Position numbers and translations under genes: made by a program. The notes below the pieces were generated by a model that was given only the letters and a program-made list of their open reading frames with translations, was not told where the DNA came from and did not search any database. From positions 1 to 6,068 of the forward strand of contig JABFRY010000506.1 of the NCBI GenBank assembly GCA_013140955.1: 6,068 bases of DNA, written 5' to 3'. The stretch is from Acidobacteriota bacterium (GTDB lineage: Bacteria > Acidobacteriota > Vicinamibacteria > Vicinamibacterales > UBA2999). Every line of letters begins with the position of its first letter. The stretch's first letter is position 1. Shown here piece by piece: positions 1-4,261 of the stretch.

Positions 1-29
1 GCCTTAGGGATGGGCGGAGGTCAGACTGA
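1..29 (+). CDS. 3' end of an upstream gene (partial, tentative)
   Basis: In the frame whose codons start at position 3, the sequence reads eight codons (L-R-D-G-R-R-S-D) and then TGA at 27-29. This stop overlaps the ATG of the sigma factor gene as TGATG, a common arrangement for translationally coupled genes in one operon. In many bacteria fliA follows the flagellar GTPase/ATPase genes flhF and flhG, so an flhG-like gene would fit, but eight residues cannot identify it. A competing stop, TAG at 5-7, lies in the sigma frame itself, so the upstream gene could instead end there. The third forward frame stays open here. Confidence 0.4.
16..20 (+). promoter_or_regulatory. Shine-Dalgarno site of the sigma factor gene
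   Basis: GGAGG lies eight bases before the ATG at 29-31, a textbook strength and spacing. Together with the in-frame TAG at 5-7 it fixes the start at 29. If the upstream gene ends at TGA 27-29, the site lies inside that gene's coding sequence, as expected for coupled translation. Confidence 0.8.
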
Positions 30-1024
30 TGCACCCGTTGACAGGTTCCAACACTTCTCGAGTCGTTGCCGCCATTCCCTTCGTCGAGCAGCTCGCGCGC
101 CGCGTCGCCTCGACGATGCCCCACTCCATCGACATCGGCGATCTGGTCCAGGACGGCGTCCTCGGCTTGATCGACGCGGCGAACCGCTTCGACGAGGAGC
201 GCGGCATCAAGTTCGAGACGTTCGCCGAGCGCCGGATCCGCGGCGCCATGATCGATGCCCTGCGCAAGGACGCGTGGCCGCGCGGCGTCCGGCGTCAGCG
301 TCGGGAGCTCGAGGCCGCCCGCGAGGAACTGCGGCGCGAACTCGGATGCGAGCCGTCGCTGGCCGACCTCGCCGCCCGGCTCGGGTCCGACGAGAAGCGT
401 CTGGGCCGCACCATCGTGCGCATCAACGCCATCGAGTCCACCTCACCGCTCTCGAGCGGCGACAACGTGGACGAGTCGCGCCTGCCGGCCGCCCTGGTGC
501 CGTCCGAGCCTGAGCAGCCCGATGCCGCCTTCGAGCGCGAGGAAACCCGCGGTCGCGTGCTCCAGGCGATTCAGAGCCTGCCGCCGCGCGAGCAGAAGGT
601 CATCAGCCTCTACTACTACGGCGAGGCGACGATGAAGCAGATCGGCACCGAGATCGGCGTGAACGAGTCACGCGTGTCCCAGCTCCACGCCCGCGCCATC
701 CGGCGCCTGCGTGAGGCGCTCGGACGCATGGCGCCGGCCGAGGCCATGGTGGTGATGCGCAGCGCCATCCTGGAGTTCCAGCAGCGGCCGCGCGAGCGGG
801 CCGCCGCCGCGTCGTCGCAGGACGGGACGCCGATGGGGGTGGTCGTGTCCTACGCGAGCGCGTCGCGCACGGCACGCAGCAGGTCGCCGCTGCGGAACGG
901 CTTGGCGAGCCAGCGGCACTCGCTCTCGGCGAGGAAGCGCTCGGCCTCGGGGTCGGCGACGTCGCCGGTCACGAAGATGACGCGGCGCGCCAGTTCCGGC
1001 CTGGTGGCCGTCATCGCCCGGTAG
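29..1024 (+). CDS. fliA: FliA/WhiG-type RNA polymerase sigma factor (sigma-28 family)
   Basis: The product is a 331-residue group 3 sigma-70-family factor. It directs RNA polymerase to flagellar, chemotaxis and related promoters. There is no region 1.1. Region 2 spans about residues 14-85, with the core-binding and -10-reading stretch from DLVQDGVLGLIDAA (38-51) through FAERRIRGAMIDALR (65-79). Region 3 covers about 88-140. Region 4 covers about 172-230, with LPPREQKVISLYYYGE (184-199) leading into the -35 helix-turn-helix ending ESRVSQLHARAIRRLR (213-228). This region 4 wording is typical of FliA. E. coli FliA ends just after region 4, near 240 residues. Here about 100 more follow, and the last 57 (275-331, rich in Ser, Arg and Ala) are antisense to the kinase gene, so they look like read-through to the first available stop. 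The start is fixed by GGAGG and an upstream in-frame stop. No anti-sigma factor FlgM is visible. Confidence is high for the family and lower for the exact C-terminus. Confidence 0.93.
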   Translation: MHPLTGSNTSRVVAAIPFVEQLARRVASTMPHSIDIGDLVQDGVLGLIDAANRFDEERGIKFETFAERRIRGAMIDALRKDAWPRGVRRQRRELEAAREELRRELGCEPSLADLAARLGSDEKRLGRTIVRINAIESTSPLSSGDNVDESRLPAALVPSEPEQPDAAFEREETRGRVLQAIQSLPPREQKVISLYYYGEATMKQIGTEIGVNESRVSQLHARAIRRLREALGRMAPAEAMVVMRSAILEFQQRPRERAAAASSQDGTPMGVVVSYASASRTARSRSPLRNGLASQRHSLSARKRSASGSATSPVTKMTRRASSGLVAVIAR

Positions 1025-2406
1025 AACGCCATTCCGTTGAGCCTGGGCATCCGGAGGTCGCAGATCACCACGTCGAACAACCCGTGCTGCACACGCTCCA
1101 GGGCCTTCTCGCCGTCGCTGGCCCATTCGACGACCAGGCCCTGCTCCCGCAGCAGCTCCACGACCGAGGCCGCGAGGTCGCGTTCGTCCTCGACCAGCAG
1201 GACCGACGCGCCACGCAGCGTCGTGAGGGGCGCCTCCGGCTCGGCGGAGGCGCCGCCGGCCAGGGATTCGGCGATCGGGAGTTCGACGACGAAGGTGGCC
1301 CCCCGGGGCTCACCCGGCCGGACGCTGATCCGGCCCTCGTGTTCCTGCACGATGGCGTGCGCCAGCGACAGGCCGAGGCCGGTCCCTTGTCCCACCTCCT
1401 TGGTGGTGAAGAAGGGTTCGAAGATGCGGTTCTCGACCTCGAGGGGCACGCCGGGCCCATCGTCGGCGATCTCCACCGCCACCATGTTCGTGGCCGCGTC
1501 ATGAGACGTCCGGACCACGAGCGTGCCCCGGCCGTGCGCGGCGATCATCGCCTGCTCGGCGTTGATGATCAGGTTCAGCAGGACCTGGTAGATCCGGTGC
1601 GCATCCGCAAAGACCCGCGGGAGCCGTTCCTCGAAGTGCGTTTCGACGGTCACGTTCACGACGCCGCGCTCGTAGGCCCGCGACGCGAGCGCCTGCTGCA
1701 CGACCCGCGTCAGGTCGATGAGGGTGCGGGTGGAGCGGCGCTTCCGGGCGTAGGTGAGCAGCTGCCTGACGATCTTCGCCGCCCTGTCGGCCTCGCTCAC
1801 GATGATGTCCACGCCGCGCTGCGTGGGCTCGCTGAGCGGCTTGGAGGCGAGGCGCTCCGCCCAGCTCAGGATCGTGGCGAGCGGATTGGTCAGCTCGTGG
1901 GCGACCGTCGCCACTTCCTGACCCAGGGCCGCCATCTTCTCGGCCTGGAGCATCTGCTGATACATGCCCCACGACTCGTCGTTGAGCCGCTTGCGTTCGC
2001 TGACATCCCTGAACAGGGCTTCGACGCGGATCGCGGATCCATCGGGCTCGGACTCGGCCTGCGCCGTCGTTTCCACCCAGAACGTGGTGCCGTCCACCCG
2101 TTTCATGCGGATGCGATAGTCGGTGACGCGGCCCTCGGCCATCAGGCGATCGAGCAGCGCGGCCCGGTCGGCCTGCTCCACGAAGCGACCGGGGCTCAGC
2201 GGCGAGACCGTGGCTTCGCTGGTGTCGGGTGGGTAGCCGAAGATGTGACGGAGATGGGGATTGGCCGCGGTCGTGCCGGCCGATGTGCCGTCCGGGCTCA
2301 GCGTGCCGATGAACACGCCCTCGCGAACGGCTTCGAAGAATCGAGCGAAAGCGTCGGCCCGCAGCTTACGCGCCGCGGCCGACTGCTTCGAGACTCGTGA
2401 AGCCAC
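850..2406 (-). CDS. Hybrid sensor histidine kinase (PAS-HisKA-HATPase-receiver)
   Basis: The product is a 518-residue protein with no signal peptide or membrane segment, so probably a cytoplasmic sensor. A PAS domain (about 17-137) ends in the usual RDVSERKRL linker. A short helix leads to the HisKA H-box, AHELTNPLATILS, with phosphoacceptor His170. The ATPase domain shows the N-box NLIINAEQAM (Asn282), G1 box DDGPGV (315-320), F-box FEPFFTTK (329-336) and G2 box GQGTGLGL (339-346). A C-terminal receiver (about 400-518) has the acid pair Glu406-Asp407, phosphoacceptor Asp450 in ICDLRMPRLNG, Thr480 and Lys502, so both phosphorylation sites look functional. There is no Hpt domain or DNA-binding output, and no partner regulator nearby, so onward transfer must use proteins encoded elsewhere. 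The GTG start at 2406-2404 is the first possible one, because an in-frame TAA lies at 2418-2416. No Shine-Dalgarno site precedes it. The signal sensed by the PAS domain cannot be told from sequence. The 3' end overlaps the sigma factor gene by 175 bases on the opposite strand. Confidence 0.95.
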   Translation of the reverse strand: MASRVSKQSAAARKLRADAFARFFEAVREGVFIGTLSPDGTSAGTTAANPHLRHIFGYPPDTSEATVSPLSPGRFVEQADRAALLDRLMAEGRVTDYRIRMKRVDGTTFWVETTAQAESEPDGSAIRVEALFRDVSERKRLNDESWGMYQQMLQAEKMAALGQEVATVAHELTNPLATILSWAERLASKPLSEPTQRGVDIIVSEADRAAKIVRQLLTYARKRRSTRTLIDLTRVVQQALASRAYERGVVNVTVETHFEERLPRVFADAHRIYQVLLNLIINAEQAMIAAHGRGTLVVRTSHDAATNMVAVEIADDGPGVPLEVENRIFEPFFTTKEVGQGTGLGLSLAHAIVQEHEGRISVRPGEPRGATFVVELPIAESLAGGASAEPEAPLTTLRGASVLLVEDERDLAASVVELLREQGLVVEWASDGEKALERVQHGLFDVVICDLRMPRLNGMAFYRAMTATRPELARRVIFVTGDVADPEAERFLAESECRWLAKPFRSGDLLRAVRDALA

Positions 2407-2414
2407 GAAGAGCG

Positions 2415-2443
2415 ATTATAGCCGGGTCGGATCGTGCGCCCAA
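2415..2443 (-). promoter_or_regulatory. Promoter of the hybrid kinase gene, near-leaderless
   Basis: Read on the minus strand, TTGGGC (2443-2438) is followed after exactly 17 bases by a perfect TATAAT (2420-2415). This fits a housekeeping sigma-70 promoter with a weak -35 box. Counting seven bases from the last T of the -10 box puts the transcript start near 2408, two bases before the GTG at 2406. The TAA inside TATAAT is in frame with the kinase, so no upstream start codon is possible. The transcript should therefore be leaderless or nearly so. Confidence 0.65.
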
Positions 2444-2481
2444 GGAATTCGACGGCGTCCGATCTGGTGCCTGCCCGCGTC

Positions 2482-2511
2482 TTGACAGTGCGCGAGAGCC
2501 GTCGATAGGCT
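2482..2511 (+). promoter_or_regulatory. Promoter of the diguanylate cyclase gene (sigma-70, possibly sigma-28)
   Basis: A perfect -35 box, TTGACA, lies at 2482-2487. After 18 bases comes TAGGCT (2506-2511), a weak -10 that keeps the important first T, A and last T. Transcription would start near 2518, giving a leader of about 40 bases. The same DNA can be read as a sigma-28 site: TTGACAGT (2482-2489), 11 bases, then GTCGATAG (2501-2508). The E. coli consensus is TAAAGTTT-N11-GCCGATAA, so the match is 6 of 8 at -10 but only 3 of 8 at -35. I consider the sigma-70 reading more likely. Confidence 0.55.
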
Positions 2512-2517
2512 TGCGGC

Positions 2518-2532
2518 CGGGCGTTCCGCCCG
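2518..2532 (+). other. Small perfect hairpin in the leader of the cyclase mRNA
   Basis: CGGGCG (2518-2523), TTC loop, CGCCCG (2527-2532) gives a perfect 6-bp GC-only stem with a 3-base loop. It begins at the predicted transcript start and ends 15 bases before the Shine-Dalgarno site, so it does not mask that site. Hairpins at the extreme 5' end can protect mRNA from decay. That role here is inferred. No run of T follows, so it is not an intrinsic terminator. Confidence 0.45.
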
Positions 2533-2547
2533 ATTCCCGCATCGACA

Positions 2548-2552
2548 GAGGG
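2548..2552 (+). promoter_or_regulatory. Shine-Dalgarno site of the cyclase gene
   Basis: GAGGG lies five bases before the ATG at 2558-2560, a good match and spacing that supports this start. It contrasts with the kinase, FabZ-like and phosphatase genes in this window, which have no comparable site. Confidence 0.7.
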
Positions 2553-2557
2553 TTCGA

Positions 2558-3745
2558 ATGAGACTGGTCGGCCGCAACGATCTCATGCTGCTCGCCGGGC
2601 TGACCGTGGCGCTCTTCGTGATCTTCGTGGAGCCCGTTGCCAGGCTGATCGAATACGCGCGCGAGATCGAACAGGCCCGCGGCCTGCAGCTGTTGCCCGG
2701 GCTCGTCATCCTCACCGGCGTCTACATCTTCTATCAGCTCCGGAAGCGCCACGAGATCCGTGCGCTCGCGCTCGCCGCCGAGGCCGACGCGCACCAGGCC
2801 CGTGCGCGCGAGGGCGAGACCGCCCGGCTCGTGGAGTTCGGCCGCGCCCTCGCCCTCACCCGCTCGCAGGACGAGGACTCGATCCGGAGCGCCGTCACCG
2901 AGCACCTGCCGCGACTGGCGCCCGGGCGATCGGGCTGGGTCATGTTGCGGATGGACGGCATCTGGCAGCCCCTCGTGACGCTCGGGGAGGTTCGGCTGGC
3001 CGATCTCGAGCGGGCCGCGCGGCGGGCCGTGCTCGGGGAGGTGGGCGTCGTCGAGGCCGGCGCGGCCGCCGACGCCTGTTTCCCGATGATCGCCGGGGGC
3101 GCGCCCCTGGGCGTGCTGGGCGTGGCGTCCCAGCCGCCGCTCACCGAGCACCAGCACGGCATCCTCATGACGGCGTCGGCGCTGCTGGGGGCGGCCGTCA
3201 AGAACGCGCAGCTGTTCAAAGAGATCCACGAGAACAGCGTCCGGGACGCGCTGACGGGGTGCTCGAACCGGAAGCACGCGCTCGAGGTGATCGACGTGGA
3301 GCTGCGCCGCGCCTGGCGGTCCCAGCAGCCCCTGAGCCTGATCATGTTCGACCTGGATCACTTCAAGCGGATCAACGACGAGTACGGACACCTCTGTGGC
3401 GACGCGGTGCTCTCGGCCGTGGGGCAGCGGATGACCGCCGTCCTGCGCGGCAGCGACCTCAAGTGCCGCTATGGCGGCGAAGAGTTCCTCATCCTGCTGC
3501 CGGATACACCCCTGGCTGGCGCGCAGCGCGTCGCCGAGACCCTGCGCCGGGAGCTCGAGGAGAACCCCGTGCGGTGGAACGCCGACGTGATCGGGGTGAC
3601 CGCCAGTTTCGGGATCGCGACGGCGTCAGCGGGGGAGGTCGAAGTCTCGCCGCTCATCGGCCGGGCCGATGCGGCTCTCTACCTGGCGAAGCAGGAAGGG
3701 CGCAATTGCGTACGGGTAGCCGAGGTGCGGGCCGCCATCGCCTGA
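2558..3745 (+). CDS. Membrane-anchored GAF-like/GGDEF diguanylate cyclase
   Basis: The product is a 395-residue protein that should make cyclic di-GMP from two GTP. Two hydrophobic helices (about 8-26 and 45-61) flank a short amphipathic loop. The RKRHE after the second suggests both ends are cytoplasmic. A coiled linker rich in Ala, Glu and Arg (about 62-90) joins a GAF-like sensory domain (about 88-222), which ends in a helix (AAVKNAQLFKEIHENSV) that feeds the catalytic domain. The GGDEF domain (about 228-395) starts with RDALTGCSNRKH. It has the metal- and substrate-binding stretch FDLDHFKRIND (264-274, Asp265) and the signature GGEEF at 306-310. An RxxD inhibitory site, RGSD (297-300), sits five residues before the signature, so feedback inhibition by c-di-GMP is expected. 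Nothing essential is missing, so it is predicted to be active. No EAL or HD-GYP domain is attached. The ligand of the GAF-like region is unknown. Start choice is supported by GAGGG five bases upstream. It is divergent from the kinase gene, and its stop lies 25 bases from the end of the convergent FabZ-like gene. Confidence 0.95.
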   Translation: MRLVGRNDLMLLAGLTVALFVIFVEPVARLIEYAREIEQARGLQLLPGLVILTGVYIFYQLRKRHEIRALALAAEADAHQARAREGETARLVEFGRALALTRSQDEDSIRSAVTEHLPRLAPGRSGWVMLRMDGIWQPLVTLGEVRLADLERAARRAVLGEVGVVEAGAAADACFPMIAGGAPLGVLGVASQPPLTEHQHGILMTASALLGAAVKNAQLFKEIHENSVRDALTGCSNRKHALEVIDVELRRAWRSQQPLSLIMFDLDHFKRINDEYGHLCGDAVLSAVGQRMTAVLRGSDLKCRYGGEEFLILLPDTPLAGAQRVAETLRRELEENPVRWNADVIGVTASFGIATASAGEVEVSPLIGRADAALYLAKQEGRNCVRVAEVRAAIA

Positions 3746-3760
3746 GCGCGGCAGCCTGTC

Positions 3761-3788
3761 GGCCCAGCGGTCAGGAAGCGGTTGGGCC
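3761..3788. terminator. Inverted repeat between convergent genes, possible terminator
   Basis: GGCCCAGC (3761-3768) can pair with GTTGGGCC (3781-3788), giving an 8-bp stem with one G-U pair and a 12-base loop. It lies 15 bases after the cyclase stop and spans the last codons of the FabZ-like gene, so it could slow transcription from the cyclase side. There is no T-tract on either strand, so this is at best a non-canonical terminator. Confidence 0.25.
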
Positions 3789-4223
3789 CAGGGCGAAGGT
3801 CATGCGCCCGGCCACCGCCACCTGGCCGTTGATGCGGGCAAACCCCTCGAGCTGCCCCATGCGGCTGCGCAGTCGCTTCACGCGCGCCTCGATCTCCACC
3901 ACGTCGCCCGGCCGCGCCATGGCCTTGAACCGGACGCGGTCGATGCCCATGAAGTAGATGAGCTTCTCCCGGTTCTCGGGCTTCGACAGGATCAGGATCG
4001 CGCCCACCTGTGCCACCGCTTCGGTGAGGATCGTCGGCGGCAGCACCGGCCCCGAACCGGCCACCGTCGGCGAGAGATAGCGCTCGTTCGCCGAGACGTT
4101 CTTCACGCCCACGATCCGCTTGTCGGCCTCGAGTTCGGTGATGCGATCGACCAGCAGGAACGGGTACCGGTGCGGCAGGATCCGTTCGATGGCCTGGTAG
4201 TCGAGAGGAAGGGTCAGGTCCAT
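3771..4223 (-). CDS. fabZ: FabZ-family hot-dog protein lacking the catalytic histidine
   Basis: The product is a 150-residue protein of the usual length for FabZ, the 3-hydroxyacyl-ACP dehydratase of type II fatty acid synthesis. Family features are clear: ILPHRYPFLLVDRI at 15-28, VKNVSANE at 40-47, PVLPPTILTEAVAQVG at 59-74, and FMGIDRVRFKAMARPGD in the second half. In normal FabZ, NE is followed by an FxxGHFPxxP segment whose His is catalytic, working with the Glu of EAMAQ. Here the segment reads NERYLSPTVAGSGPV. The GHFP positions are replaced by PTVA, with Thr53 in the His position and one extra residue in the loop. Glu68 of EAVAQ is kept. No other frame restores GHFP, so this is not a simple frameshift. 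The gene stands alone, without the lpx or fab neighbours often found around fabZ. It may be a paralogue with altered chemistry, a non-catalytic partner subunit, or an ACP or acyl-binding protein. Family assignment is firm and dehydratase activity doubtful. The ATG at 4223 has no good Shine-Dalgarno site. Confidence 0.88.
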   Translation of the reverse strand: MDLTLPLDYQAIERILPHRYPFLLVDRITELEADKRIVGVKNVSANERYLSPTVAGSGPVLPPTILTEAVAQVGAILILSKPENREKLIYFMGIDRVRFKAMARPGDVVEIEARVKRLRSRMGQLEGFARINGQVAVAGRMTFALGPTAS

Positions 4224-4235
4224 GGGAAAGGGTCC

Positions 4236-4243
4236 AGTATAAT
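4236..4243. promoter_or_regulatory. Bidirectional promoter core with overlapping -10 boxes
   Basis: On the plus strand, TATAAT at 4238-4243 is a perfect -10 box. It predicts a start near 4250, 12 bases before the phosphatase ATG. On the minus strand the same DNA reads TATACT at 4241-4236, a 5 of 6 match. It predicts a start near 4229, six bases before the FabZ-like ATG. The two boxes share four bases. No convincing -35 box was found on either strand: the best minus-strand candidate is TTCATT (4266-4261) at a long 19-base spacing. The whole divergent spacer, 4224-4261, is only 38 bases. Confidence 0.6.
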
Positions 4244-4261
4244 CCGGTGTCCACGCCCCGA

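Noticed and set aside
10..513. A 167-codon plus-strand frame overlapping the start of the sigma factor gene
   Set aside because: Arg/Ala/Pro-rich product with no domain. The sigma factor frame in the same place carries clear region 2 and region 3 motifs and a good ribosome site.
1084..2400. A 438-codon open frame on the plus strand inside the kinase gene
   Set aside because: It is codon-aligned with the kinase on the opposite strand, rich in Arg, Gly, Asp and His, and shows no domain, while the minus strand carries all kinase boxes.
2427..2457. Short inverted repeat TCGGA/TCCGA in the kinase-cyclase intergenic region as an operator
   Set aside because: Only five matching bases with a long gap, which is expected by chance in GC-rich DNA.
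2366..3391. A 341-codon minus-strand open frame opposite the diguanylate cyclase
   Set aside because: It is codon-aligned with the cyclase gene, has a biased composition and no motif, and crosses both divergent promoters and the kinase start.
3783..3790. Palindrome TGGGCCCA near the end of the FabZ-like gene
   Set aside because: A single 8-base palindrome inside coding sequence with no second copy seen. It can be explained by codon content.
4247..4249. In-frame GTG as an alternative start for the phosphatase
   Set aside because: It begins only four bases after the TATAAT box, before the expected transcript start, and has no ribosome site. The ATG at 4262 is preferred.
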